From Prostheceraeus crozeri (lineage: Eukaryota; Platyhelminthes; Polycladida; Euryleptidae): a stretch of 64,000 nt of DNA. A program made the translations under genes and the position numbers. Positions 21,987 through 33,021 of the stretch are shown piece by piece. The notes below the pieces were generated by a model, which had not been told where the DNA came from, ran no database searches, and saw only the letters and a list, made by a program, of their open reading frames with translations. The first letter of the stretch is position 1. Each line of letters opens with the position of its first letter. Location of the stretch: NCBI GenBank assembly GCA_907163375.1, contig CAJQUW010005703.1, positions 434,001 to 498,000 on the forward strand, written 5' to 3'.

Positions 21987-22141
21987 ATTAGAAGCGGGTA
22001 CTTTACATATATGCTGCATGCTATAAGGTATGCCGAAGCCAAGACTGATTTTAGCCCCGGAGACGTTTTGAAACACGCTACGCCACTGCTAATTACAGTA
22101 ATTGTATTCGCCATTACGATTGCAACACAAGTCTGCATGCA
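21987..22141 (+). CDS. Candidate internal exon with one membrane helix
   Basis: A textbook acceptor (TACTAAT, then TCCGTCTTTCTAG) opens a frame with no stop for 155 bases. It ends at a GTGAGT donor (22142). The frame contains an acidic stretch (AEAKTDFSPGDVL) and then the hydrophobic segment ATPLLITVIVFAITIATQV. The segment loosely resembles the first helix of D2-like receptors, but the conserved GN pair is missing. The exon ends in phase 2, whereas the receptor exon at 23659 starts in phase 0, so they cannot be joined directly. It may belong to the receptor only if a TM2 exon lies between them; I could not find one. It may also be chance. Confidence 0.3.
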
Positions 22142-23658
22142 GTGAGTGAATACCAAATCCATTTTAAACTAACACCAGGGAAACATGCATGCAAAGGCTG
22201 GAAGTAGGTTCGTTGCTTGTTACAAATATCCCAGTCTTTGTTTGAAAAATTGAAGTAAATCAACAAACAGAGAAAACATGTTTTAACTCTAGACAGGACG
22301 AACTTTCTCTGAACTCTCCATCCATCCTCTACACACAAACTTTTGAAGACGCCAAGCCTCGAAGAGAGATATTTGAATAATATGAGGTGATCTCTGCAAG
22401 TGCAATTCATTGACTTTCAAAACTGATGTCTTTATATACGAACGTAGTACAAGTAATACAGAAAATGTTTTTGACCTTCATTTTATTCGGATTTCAGAAT
22501 CTGTCTGATTCCTTCACTGTAATTCATTATACAGCCTCAGCTTTTGTTTCCATTCAAGTACATTAGCAAGAGACGCGGTGATGTTCAGAGAAAATAGACA
22601 ATTAGTAATCACTTGAAAGAACAAAGAAAACATGAAAGAACAAAGAAAACATCTGTGTAATATACATCGAATAATATTAGTATTAAGTGGATGTTCGCTT
22701 TCAATTATCGTGGTGAAATTGCTGCTAATTCTTTCCAATCAAAATTCAATGATTGCGTGTAAGTCGCTGATTTTCTCTCAAAAGAAGAGGAAATTGCTCT
22801 AATTTAATTGTAGAATCAAAAATCAGATTGCATCAAATGACTTAATTGCTCGTGCTCATAAAGGTGAGGAGTCAAATTTCGCTTATTTTCTCATCTACAG
22901 AGAAAGAAACATGAAAATGTCAAAATTTATCATCATCAACTCTTTGTGTCTTGTTTCCGTTCTATTAATGTATCATAAATGAGTAGAATGCCGTGCTGGA
23001 GTGATATCATAGGATATATGGTGAAAATTAATGTTGTAAATAGCTCTATAGCTTCGAATGACCTTGCCCGTTCGGTTGGGCATTCTTCCGGCTGACTGAG
23101 GACAAACTATATCCGTTTGATTTCTCTTTCATACAATGTTTGCAATGTTTCAATACTATGATAATAGCAATATGGACTATCAAATCATTAACTATTGGCA
23201 TCAAAAAATTACGAGAATATAACGGTTGCCGCTGCATATTATTTTCATACGTTATTTACTCGTTACATGCGCAAGTAGAAATTGAATTTACCGTTATACT
23301 GTAAATATTTTGTGATAATAATACGGATGAAGCCGTTGTTATGATGATATCTGCATCACGGACAAATACTATGAACTCCGACAAGTTTATTTAAGAGTCA
23401 AGGAGATCTAGATATCTATTATCACAGGAGGAGCGCTTTCAGTTGGGGAAAGCCTGTTGCGCTGATAGCGGAATAGATTTTAAATTTGTTCAATGTATAT
23501 CATAATGTGCTAAGTCTCATTTTTTTTACTGTTTTGGTTGACTATTAAATATATTCAACAAGGAAATTCACATGTTAGATTTCAGCTTCTGATATTTTGT
23601 ACCAGCTTGCTTTCAAAGGCTGAAATTCAAAATCTAAGAGTTCCTTTTCTATTTTCAG
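22142..23658. other. Unassigned, probably intron upstream of the receptor exon
   Basis: The DNA is AT-rich with chance frames of 63 to 98 codons on the minus strand. I looked on the plus strand for a TM2 motif such as LAVADL and saw none. The 3' end is TTCCTTTTCTATTTTCAG, a strong acceptor. Confidence 0.5.
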
Positions 23659-23771
23659 GTCAGCAACGGTCATTGGCATTTCTCCGAATCATTCTGTGAC
23701 GTTTACGTTATGTTTGACGTCATGTTATGTACTGCCTCAATTCTCAACCTCGTTGCAATCTCAGTAGACAG
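23659..23771 (+). CDS. Internal exon of a D2-like dopamine / biogenic amine receptor (TM3)
   Basis: The exon starts after TCTATTTTCAG and encodes a 37-residue segment. It contains an [10 protein letters not shown] approach, the disulfide cysteine, [20 protein letters not shown], and AISVDR. In biogenic amine receptors this is TM3: the aspartate in FDV binds the amine, and the DR at the end starts the DRY motif that couples to the G protein at the inner membrane face. The exon is exactly 113 bases, frame 0 in, and splits the DR codon after its second base. This is the size and phase of the TM3 exon of vertebrate D2, D3 and D4 genes. DVMLCTAS and AISVDR are closest to my memory of D2/D4-type receptors, less like insect Dop2R. 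The donor is GC (CAG/GCAAGT), otherwise perfect consensus. Neighbouring receptor exons were not identified in the window, so the gene is partial here. The D2-like call is firm; the subtype is inference. Confidence 0.92.
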
Positions 23772-24871
23772 GCAAGTATTCAATTTATTTATTTATTGCT
23801 TGTTGAGCAGTGATGAACTACTGCATATTAAGGATGGCTAACGGGATGGAGTATCATGGTAGGGTTCATGGGATAGGGATGGACCCAGAATGAAGAACTT
23901 GGGCACATCGGCCAATCAGGGTTGGTAAAAAACATGTTTTAAACGTGCCTTTTATGAAATGCTTTTTACTGCCTTTGCATTCGATTAAATTGACTACTTG
24001 AAAGTGCCACTATTGACAAGAACGTTGACAAGTAGTATTTGCGAAACATTTGAATGTCGAATGTTCTCTTAGATGCTTCATGGTAAAATTGACGGTGAAG
24101 ACATGATTCACAGAGAAAAAAAGTTATCATAGATGAATTTTTTATTTAGTTAATTTTATCACTATTATTTGTCTTAGGCGTTTCGCTAAAAGTCACAGGG
24201 TGGGTAAAAAGATGGCTAATTAAAGAAATCATGTTTTAAACATGTTTCTTATAAAATGCTTTTTACTGCCCTTGCATTCAATTAAAACAATGCAAGCTTA
24301 TAAATTATGTCATTGAATAAATGATTAATTAAGCTATTACAATGAAAAATGTATTCATATTTATCAAAATTCGATGAAATGTTTTTCGAAATCGTGATAT
24401 ATGAAATATATGAAATTTGAGGATTGTAATGATGCTTGCATTGCTCCGTTATTAGCCTAAATAAATGCTGTTACTTTACTAAATACTAAGCAATAACTAA
24501 CATCGACTTTACATAAAAGAAAGATGACGGAAACAGTACATGTTTAGATAATGTGATGCATTTATAAAATAATGGAAGTTTTGAACATGAAGAATATTAA
24601 ATGATTCTCTGTATTTTAAGACAGCAAAGTGTGGGATGCTGAAATAGTTTAGAGCAAGTCGTGATGCAATAAATCCATCGTCATTGTTATGCAGTAATGT
24701 TTTGTAGTTCATTTGTTCAGTTGTTTGTAAAGAAAACGCATTTTCCCGCCTCTGCTCAGAGATTCTCCGCAATATTTCCCGTGTCAGTCCCATTGTACTT
24801 AACTGACACATGAGAGCTGCTGTGCTGCATGAGTGCGGAATAATACTTCAGCAATACCAGATGGCTCCGTT
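23772..24871. other. Probable start of the intron after the TM3 exon
   Basis: It begins GCAAGT. Two related segments, 23928-24000 and 24185-24300, share ACATGTTTTAAAC-like and AAATGCTTTTTACTGCC blocks, pointing to a local duplication or a two-copy repeat. No further receptor exon was seen. Confidence 0.5.
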
Positions 24872-24973
24872 TCAAGACTTATTCTCAGCGGCTTCCTCTA
24901 CGAAGCTCAGGATGAACGTTGACTTCGAAAAGTCGTAGGAGATGCTTTCGCAACGCATCGGGTAAGAGAACGC
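24872..24973 (-). CDS. Candidate terminal exon or remnant ORF, product unknown
   Basis: On the minus strand CAGGACCATAG could act as acceptor. The following 33 codons read AFSYPMRCESISYDFSKSTF and then ILSFVEEAAENKS before TGA. About two thirds of third positions are G or C, unlike the AT-rich surroundings. The same frame is also coding-like upstream of the in-frame TAG (a LGIIGIVVAEPTASGP segment), so it may instead be a decayed ORF with one nonsense codon. No family was recognised. Confidence 0.25.
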   Translation of the reverse strand, partial: AFSYPMRCESISYDFSKSTFILSFVEEAAENKS

Positions 24974-25288
24974 CTATGGTCCTGAGGCAGTAGGTTCAGC
25001 AACAACGATACCAATGATTCCGAGCAAGTTTCTCTTGTTCGGTGGTCATCGTCAATTTTGTCTATGCGGATTCGCAGCGAGCAGGCGTGGGCTAACTGTG
25101 GAGGAATTCATGACATGAGTGGAATAACTTTCGAAGGAGGATTTGGGAGGAATGAGGTTCGAAGGAATATTTTGAATGAACAAAATTTGGAATGTTAATT
25201 TCCTTCTACATGTAGATAGAGAATTGTGAGTGCAGTCATAACACATACTCATCGAAATAGGTTTACAATTACAGACGGCGGCATCACA
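24974..25288. other. Unassigned, moderately GC-rich
   Basis: A short open frame on the minus strand continues from the previous candidate. Nothing else was recognised. Confidence 0.4.
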
Positions 25289-25568
25289 CTGTAAACTCTA
25301 GGGCACGAAATTTCGCTTGAATTAGGCACGAAATTTAGGCATCAATTCTAACCAACACAAGGCACGAGTAGGCAAGAAGTTCATCGTTCCGAGTTCGTGC
25401 CCGATGATTTTTCCTTCGATTTCATTAGATAAACAAATATTTGGTTTGGTGCCTATTAGTGCCTAGTGGCGCCTACTGGGGCTAGGCACTAGAAAGGCAC
25501 GAACTAGGCGCTAACTGGCACGAAATTTCGTCTTCGTGCCTAAATTAATGCTCTACAGTTTACAGTGC
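25289..25568. mobile_element. MITE with CTGTAAACTCTAG end and internal AGGCACGAA repeats
   Basis: The ends CACTGTAAACT and AGTTTACAGTG are inverted repeats. Inside, AGGCACGAAATTT-like words recur in both orientations at least six times, alongside GTGCCTA variants, giving a highly self-complementary unit. No target duplication was found. Confidence 0.65.
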
Positions 25569-25949
25569 AGATTTGCTACCTAACAAGAGACATCGACTCA
25601 ATGTTGGCGTGCGCGTCGATTTGAGATTGAAACTGACGAACTTGACACCTCGAATTCAGGAACAGTGTGGTAAACATCAGGTTCAGTCCAGTCATCGTCT
25701 TTGTTGCAACCTATCTCGATAACATATCCTAAATACAGTACATGCACTTACATGCCTCCTGATAAGGTCTCTATGGGTGACGCATGCTCAGACGAATAAA
25801 ATATTACTAGTTTTTTTGGCGTTCCATACGGTGGTGTGGTCGGCCAACTATTTTGACAATATGCTCTACTCATTTTCATTCGACAATCGCAGGAAGACAA
25901 GCTACAGGAACATCGACTGCCAATTAATGAATGACAAGAAGTCACTGAC
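25569..25949. other. Unassigned
   Basis: No repeat copy or supported frame was seen. Confidence 0.5.
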
Positions 25950-26545
25950 AGCGACACATTGTCTACTTATATTTCTAAATCTATGGTGCAATAATGTAGG
26001 AACAATGGCAATTTGTACATTGCTGCCTGCTGTCGGTAGGCAGCAATGTAGGAATACCATATGAGATTTCAAGGTGAGTAATGTACAAATCAGAGGCCGA
26101 TGATTTCTTCACAACTCACCGAGAAATCTCATGTGGTGTTTCCATTGTCTACTTATATATATCTACATCTATCCACAGACTTCCTGCAACAGAACATTCT
26201 TCTGCAATTTAGAAGTCTATGATCTTAGCAGCAACTTCTATGTTATAAGTATTGAAAAATGACGGCAGGGTAATGCCATTATTCCTATGTTATTGCATCA
26301 TAGATTTAGAAATATAAGTAGACAGTGTGCATTACCGGCCGTCATTTTTCAATGCCTATAACATAGAAGTTACTGCTAAGATCATAGACTTCTAAATTGC
26401 AGAAGAATGTTCTGTTACAGGAAGTCTATGGATAGATGTAGATGTATATAAGTAGACAATGGAAATACCACATGAGATTTCTCGGTAAGTTGTGAAGAAA
26501 TCGTCGGCCGGCCTCTGAAATCTCATATGGCATTCCTACATTGTT
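25950..26545. repeat. Interleaved pair of inverted repeats (foldback structure)
   Basis: One stem pairs 25950-26010 with 26271-26330 (ACTTATATTTCTAAATCTAT and its complement). A longer stem pairs about 26045-26268 with about 26339-26545. It includes AACTTCTATGTTATAA and CACATGAGATTTCTCGG with their complements. The order is A, B, A', B', so the two stems overlap rather than nest. It is non-coding apart from chance frames. Confidence 0.85.
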
Positions 26546-26567
26546 GCGTACATTATTCAATTGCATG

Positions 26568-26823
26568 CATAGAAATTGACAACAATAAAACCTCTAGAAT
26601 GGAAATTAAGCTTCATGTAATGCACAATAACGGCACATAAATCGCACGCATTCTCACTTAGATGCACTTGCCAACGTCTGTATCATTGGGTCAGAATCAG
26701 TCACATGTGTAAATCGAAGCTTTTCATTGGTGGTTCATGCCCCAACTTAATTCCCTCGGATGTGCGGCGACCTTGAGTCAATTTCCATTCTAGCCAACTT
26801 CAGATAAACAGTTTATTTCTATG
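26568..26823 (+). mobile_element. 256-bp MITE (CATAGAAAT family), complete copy
   Basis: It starts CATAGAAATTGACAACAA and ends GTTTATTTCTATG. Perfect 8-bp duplications ATTGCATG flank it at 26560-26567 and 26824-26831. It is the same length as the copy at 50811. The 8-bp duplication suggests mobilisation by a hAT transposase. It is non-coding. Confidence 0.92.
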
Positions 26824-26831
26824 ATTGCATG

Positions 26832-27838
26832 TAATGGTAGCAAGTGATAGAGATTGACTTAGATATTCACCTCTATGAGGCTTGCGTTATTGGCAAAGGA
26901 CGCGCATTGTAGAAGCAGCACGTATCAGCGAACACATGAACCTCACACAGATAAATTGCTTTGTCCGCTGAAAAGTACGTATCTTTGACTCAATTATTCT
27001 CCGTGACAAAGTCGTCAAATGGAAATGTTATTCACACCTCTCGACTCTTCACGATCTAAATGTGCTGACTGTGTAAAGGGGAATTTTCATAAAGTATCAA
27101 CTTCCAAAGGTTGATATGTCTAAAATTTTATTGATATTTATATTTTGTATGTTACAAAAAATCACAGATATACTGATGAGGGATAATACTCCCCGCGTCT
27201 TGTTTAAATGTGAAAAAATGATTGATTGTGATTATTTTTGTATCATTTTCAATGAGCAATTGCAGATCTCATCCTACACAACTATATTTCTCGAAAGTTA
27301 CAAATTTCAGAGGAAGCGCTTGCTATGATTGTGATACCCCTTAGAGAGCTCATACGAACTGAGCATTGTAATGGATCAGTAATTAGCCCTGAAACTTGTT
27401 CATCTCGAGATTCGTCTGCAATGAGTTGTTAATTACCCGAAGAGTACATTTAGGACTTTTCCGTTTTGATCAGTCAAGTGGAAATCTATTGAATTGGAAT
27501 GTTTTTTGCTCATGAAATCAAAATTGTTTTTTCAATGACATCAAATAATTGTAGAAAAATTGAAAACACAATTGAATGAAAAAAATGAGAAGAAAAACTT
27601 GATGCAGACATTGATCAGACTTTGTTGCCATTCAAGTTTCAATCCTTGAACGTGACGTACTGTCATGATAAAGAAAGAAGATTCACAGAGAGGATTAGAA
27701 GCCTGTAATGCAATCAAGGCACTCTGCTAGAAACAAGAGTTAGCCAGTAAACTGCACTACATAACCATTAATAGACATTGGAATTTAAAACACGGGTTTT
27801 CTGATGTAAATATAGGATTTTAAAGTGAATTTAATGCA
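26832..27838. other. Unassigned AT-rich DNA
   Basis: A 70-codon plus-strand frame at 27116 has AT-rich codons and no motif. No repeats were recognised. Confidence 0.5.
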
Positions 27839-28235
27839 TTGTAGACCGTTGACTGACAATTGACAAACATTTATCCTACAAAATCTATTTTGTCGGTCAT
27901 ACTTAGTTCCTGTAGGATGATTGCCACTGAACACCTGCAATATCTGATAAAAAGCGACAAAATGAATAGCAATGAATTATAGCTTAAATTTGTCAAAATA
28001 AATCATGGTTTTGCCACACAATAAGACAGATTGCCCAAAAGTCAAGCAATCACTGATCGAAAAAATCAATCAATATTCAACAGTTTTTGTTTAGTTAATT
28101 TCCATACAATGCATCTGTTTCGATGTCGGTGGAGAACCTACAAATTCGTCGGATATCGCAGGATATTGGAGGTGACAATCGTTGGTTGATTTTGTCAGCA
28201 ATTTTGTAGGATAATTGTCGGTCTACGGTTTACAG
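27839..28235 (-). mobile_element. CTGTAAACCG-family element, copy 2
   Basis: This is the reverse-orientation copy of 1909-2336. It is colinear throughout, including CATCTGTTTCGATGTCGGTG and AAATCATGGTTTTGCCACAC. The right end CGGTTTACAG is intact and the left end is diverged. Confidence 0.8.
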
Positions 28236-29617
28236 TTATGCGTTTGAAACATTCATAAAGAGTTTTAACCCTCGCCCAATTGGCAAATTTTTTGAACATC
28301 TTTTAAACCAAGCAAGTTGTGGCCACTAGATTTCTAGTAGCTTGCTTTCTGCGTATTATGCAACTTTTGACAGAAGGATGATAAATTTGGCAAAATACTT
28401 TAGGTGCGAGACCTATTTTAAAATTTGAATGTTTGGAATATTTTGTCTAATTTTGGTATATTAAATTCTAGCGCAGGCTATATTGTGGCATCAATTCTTG
28501 ATTAAATAATTTGAGATTACATAAAGGATTCTTCCTGTTTATATAGATATATTCACAAATGCCAAATCTCTGAATTTGAAATAATCGGCTTATCATGTAT
28601 ACATGTTTGGAATTTAGAATTCAAATTTCAAATATGATTTTTTATTGTTTCTGTACTTTTTAGTTTTGCATCTAATCAGCAGTTATTGAAAATTTTTCAG
28701 AATCGTGTTGCTTTTAGCCTGGAAATTTGAAATAGATGAAATTGATTTCAAAGCTTGTCATCTATTGATGTTACATGCATTTAATGGTTCTGAATTACCG
28801 TCAGACAATAGCGCAACAATATGCAACACTCAATTGGTTGAGCATTGCCTCAACTAGTTTCTCCATCGTCTGATGTTAGATGCAATTTTTTACGAAATAG
28901 CCTGTAATGCGTCCACCCAGAAAATCAGAAATTCGACTGTAAGCGATATCAAATTTGATTAGTACCTACTAGATATTCTCTTCTCCCGAATAATGGTGAA
29001 CTATTGACTAATGCTTCTTGATTCCCTCATCTTGCTCAATTAATTAGATTCAATTGTGACAAATGAAAGCATGAATACCTTGAACTACTTTCGACATTCA
29101 CTTACAAGCACCTTCAATGTTCAATTGATTACTGTTTTGTCTGCAATGGTAGCAACGTAGTCTTGACTAGGTAGTGAGATGGCTGTAAGCGTACAGGTGG
29201 GTATGGTGCGGGAATTAATCGGAAAAAATTTCATATGTTTTCTCTTATTAATATTCCGTCTATTTCATGAATATTTCTGCAGTGAGATTGTCAACACGTT
29301 TCACGAATTGATTGAATAATATTAGATTTACATGGCAATTCTAAATAGCATGCGAGACTGTTGTGGCAAGATTATTAACACAACCGTTAGACATTGATTG
29401 CAGGAAAACTGTTTGCTGGTAGCTTCTCAAACAATTTAATAAATATTCCATTACTCTACAAACACTCAGGCGAATTGGAATACTTGTTCGTGTTACAGTG
29501 ATTGGTGACTACACAATAAATTCACAATAGTTTACATTGACTTGAAGTTCTGCGACGTTTTGTAAGCATCGATATAAGCATTACAGCTTGTTCCGCCAGA
29601 AAAAATTTGCATTGCAG
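28236..29617. other. Unassigned AT-rich DNA
   Basis: No open frame of 60 codons and no repeat copies were found. Confidence 0.55.
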
Positions 29618-29755
29618 CTAGTCTTCGTCTTCTGACTCCCAATAAATGTTATCGTGGAGTGCTAACCCAGACTGTAAATGCCAGACTACGAAACGAAGGC
29701 TTTTCCACTTTTCGCGCAAGCTCGTGGCAAAAAGTTTGTCCTCACTAGTAGCCAT
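29618..29755 (-). CDS. Short ORF, 45 residues, acidic C-terminus, unknown
   Basis: The ATG at 29755 opens MATSEDKLFATSLREKWKSL. The frame ends in a WESEDED tail before TAG. Codon use is balanced and GC is above the flanks. An ATTGG box (inverted CCAAT) lies about 25 bases upstream on the same strand. The frame extends to 29800 only through a TTG. It may be a small gene, a last exon, or chance; no family was recognised. Confidence 0.22.
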   Translation of the reverse strand: MATSEDKLFATSLREKWKSLRFVVWHLQSGLALHDNIYWESEDED

Positions 29756-29888
29756 GAAACGCCCCAACGTCTGACCAATCAGATAACAGTTTGAAACCAA
29801 TCATTATTCTGATGGCTCCAAAAATCTTGTAGTTTGCGCTGTTTACTTTTGTTGCCATGTTCCGTGGCAATTTTTGTGGCCTGGCATT

Positions 29889-30213
29889 CACTAGGTGACA
29901 TGCCATGCTCAATTACGAGTAATTCACGCGTAAAATACGCGCAGATACTGCAACATCTGTCGGCAGTCCTGTTATATCAGCTTTGTGTCTCATGTGTCTG
30001 CATATATCAGAGGCTAAACAATGTGATATGACCTAAATTTCATGCTCAGGGCAGAAAGAACATGCTAAGCGGTTCATTCCCCATTTTTTGACAGTACCAA
30101 ATCACGTGATTGTTGACTCTTAGTGCAGCGCAACTGCCCTAAACCACGGATGTTTGGGGTGCTCCGTAATTTCGCGTAGATTATGCGTGGCAATGTCACC
30201 TAGTTATTTACAG
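29889..30213. mobile_element. Roughly 325-bp inverted-repeat element (CTAGGTGACAT ends)
   Basis: ACTAGGTGACATGCCA on the left is mirrored by TGGCAATGTCACCTAGT on the right. Related ACGCGTAAA/TACGCG blocks lie just inside. The flanks GCATTCAC and TTATTTAC match at five of eight positions. Confidence 0.5.
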
Positions 30214-31889
30214 TGTGACCGCTCCAATCATCATTGCGTGTGCAAGCCTGAGTCCCCTAATTGTCTAATTAGCTAATTATCTAATTGACTCAACGATTGA
30301 GCCATTCTGTGCAGCGTGCAAATGCTGTTTAAATGAGAGGAAACGTATTTTAAACTTTATTTTCCGTGCGTAAAATTTTGTTGTTTGAAAATTTCTGGCT
30401 GAATGGCCACTTTTTGCATTGCAAATTTAGATGCAATAGGAACTACTGATTGGATTAAAAAATGAATTGCAGTTGTATATACTGAAATGCAGAGAAACAT
30501 ATAGAAAAGAACCTCCATATTGGCGCATCTGTGGGGCGGAGATGACACTTCTACTTTAAAGTATTTATGCCTATTTGTCCCATGAGATAAGAAGTCAGAA
30601 GTTTCATAGAAGACAATTACTTTCACCATGAAAGCGATATAAAATCATGAAAAACATATGAGTTCTTAATAAAACAACCGTGTTGTTTGTAGAATATTCA
30701 GGTTCAAATACCAAGGCGTAGAAAGCAAGAAATATCAGATTCATATCGAAGAAAATAGATCTATGTACTCACTCTCATTATCTCCATGAATAAAAAGGAA
30801 GTTTAGAAGTTAATATGAGACAGATTGTTGCTTAATATAGAATCCTGACGGATTTTCCAATATCACTGATAAACACGAGACATACAACACGTTGACGAGG
30901 TACGCAATCGTTTCCTGTTATTGTACTTTCTGAGTTTCGGAACTTGAAGGATCAATACTCGCATTATCATTGCAAAACCTCTCTTAAAATACATCCTATT
31001 CCTTTAAGTTTGAAATGAGGTTCAATTTCATCTAGGAACTTAATGTATTTGCCTAAACTGATGACTCTCAGGTAAAAGACATTAAAGGAAAATTCCTGAG
31101 GACAAAAAGGAACTGTACAGTAAAAATTCTCAAAATATTTATCCAGACATTTAGAAACGCATGTCACTGATGAACTCGCTCATGAATATCCTCATAAATC
31201 AACCGCAGATATGTTCAATTTAGAAAATTGACAAACGTCTGATGACATAATGGAAAAATTGGTCAATGGGTTTTCTTTCAATGGAGATTTGAACGAGTTG
31301 TCTAAAAGCCTTCATATAATTGAAGGAAGGGGATAGACTCTCTTTCCTCACTGAAACTCTATGACATGCATCAGAGAGGTGAAAATGCTGGCTTTATTTG
31401 GTTTAGTCATAGAGATTAGATAATTTACATATCAGTCATAGATGGATTACACCAGTGGTCGGCAAATTTAACTCTTTGCCTGCTGAATGCATGGAAAATA
31501 CGAGTATCATATTCAAAGGAAGGCCTTTATTGTATAATATCATTTTAAACTATTTTGTCATGGTTTAGTATAGTAGAAAGTCTTCGTGCAGCTAGAATTT
31601 GTTCAAAAATGTTGGGCAAGTAGTACTTTTAATGAGTGCCATGACAGGTAAAGAGTTAATCAGTCCGCGGGCCCTTGGATCAAGCTTAATATTTCTCGTG
31701 GGCCGCAACCCTAGTAGTAGTTGATCAATACAATGCGAATTCATTGTGACTTTTGAAAACAATTCACACAGCTAATGAAACGAATACTCTTTCCATGTCT
31801 GTAAATGGAGATATCATAAAATGGTTAATAGCTTTGATTTATCATTTATTATGAAGATTTCTATAGTGAAGTAATGTACAAAACAAAAA
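30214..31889. other. Unassigned AT-rich DNA
   Basis: A short CTAATT-rich stretch occurs at 30255-30290. Minus-strand frames of 66 and 90 codons lack motifs. No repeats were recognised. Confidence 0.5.
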
Positions 31890-32545
31890 AGAAGGTTGTG
31901 GCTGGCGGAGGTTCTACGAATTTGCAGCTCTCCTAGCATCAAAGGCTCCCAACTTGAAAATGAAAAGTTGGTGCATTCTGCGTCTGCCCCCAGCGCGATG
32001 ATGTACAGGAGACGTGGGCCGCCCTTCGTACGGCTCCCGGGACTGAATAGAATAGGACCGACGTTCCCTGCGTGTCGTAAGAGGCGACTAAAAGGGGCCT
32101 TTTGTCACTGCAGCTCTGGTGTCAGCAGTTTGATGTCTTGTTCTCATTGCCTTTCCTCAGTGGCTATACTAAGTTGATGTTGCGCATATCTGGCTATGCC
32201 TTGTCCAAACCCCCTCAGTGGTGGCCACCGCCCCTCTTCGGAGGTATTAAGTGGGGTAGGACCACTGGGGTGCTGCCTCCATTCGTCAATGCTGTTCACC
32301 TTGTGTGAATGTCTTTGTCTTGGGTATAGGAGCACCCCGGTGGTATCGGAATGGCCATCTCCTCCCCGGGGCACTCCTCGCCAGCAGTAGGCATTAATTT
32401 GCTTACCGGGTGTGTCGCTTCGCATCGTCTCGATACGAAGCCTCCTATCCACTGGACGGAGCCGGGTAAAACAGCAACAGCAATATGGGCCGCCAAAAAG
32501 GTATTGGTTAAAAGAAAGTGTGATGTGTGGTTGTTCTATTAACAC
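31890..32545 (+). mobile_element. GC-rich dispersed-element fragment, possibly a retrotransposon 5' region
   Basis: GC content jumps well above the flanks. The block contains GTGTCGTAAGAGGCGACTAA, a word I associate with the leader regions of some invertebrate non-LTR elements. It is overlapped by open frames on both strands (up to 133 codons), as GC-rich DNA tends to show. No endonuclease or reverse transcriptase motif is present. Confidence 0.4.
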
Positions 32546-33013
32546 AGGAGTGAATGTCTAAAGAAGACGGTGAACCTAGAATGCATTTCAGATGTTCCGC
32601 GAAGAAGGAAGCTGAAGTCTAGCCACATTATGAGAAGAAACAAAGATGACTCGGTGAAAAGAGATCATTTCAGCTTGTTGTCATAGAAGTCAAGAGGTTC
32701 ACACCAAGACCAAGGAAAACATGGTCAGAGGTCGTGTCCGATGATATCTGAGTTTTGGACTTAAATCCAATAATAATCTACGATCAGCAGAAGCGGAGGC
32801 GCGCTATCCGAAAACAACATCCATGTGATTCCGTTCAACGTGCAAAAGGGCGTGGTAATTTTGAAATAGACTCGCGGGCTGAAGGTTGTTGACACCTGGA
32901 TTCCACCGTAATTCTAGCTCTTCTTCATGCAGCGTTAGCATTTCGAGCACTGGATTAGATTCCCAACGCATTGACATGGCGCACTGAAACCTCGTGAAAG
33001 CCAGAGGCAGAGT
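32546..33013. other. Unassigned
   Basis: Nothing was recognised. Confidence 0.5.
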
Positions 33014-33021
33014 TGTGTAAC

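Noticed and set aside
32144..32545. 133-codon minus-strand ORF
   Set aside because: It sits in a GC-rich repeat-like block where several frames on both strands are open, with no motif.
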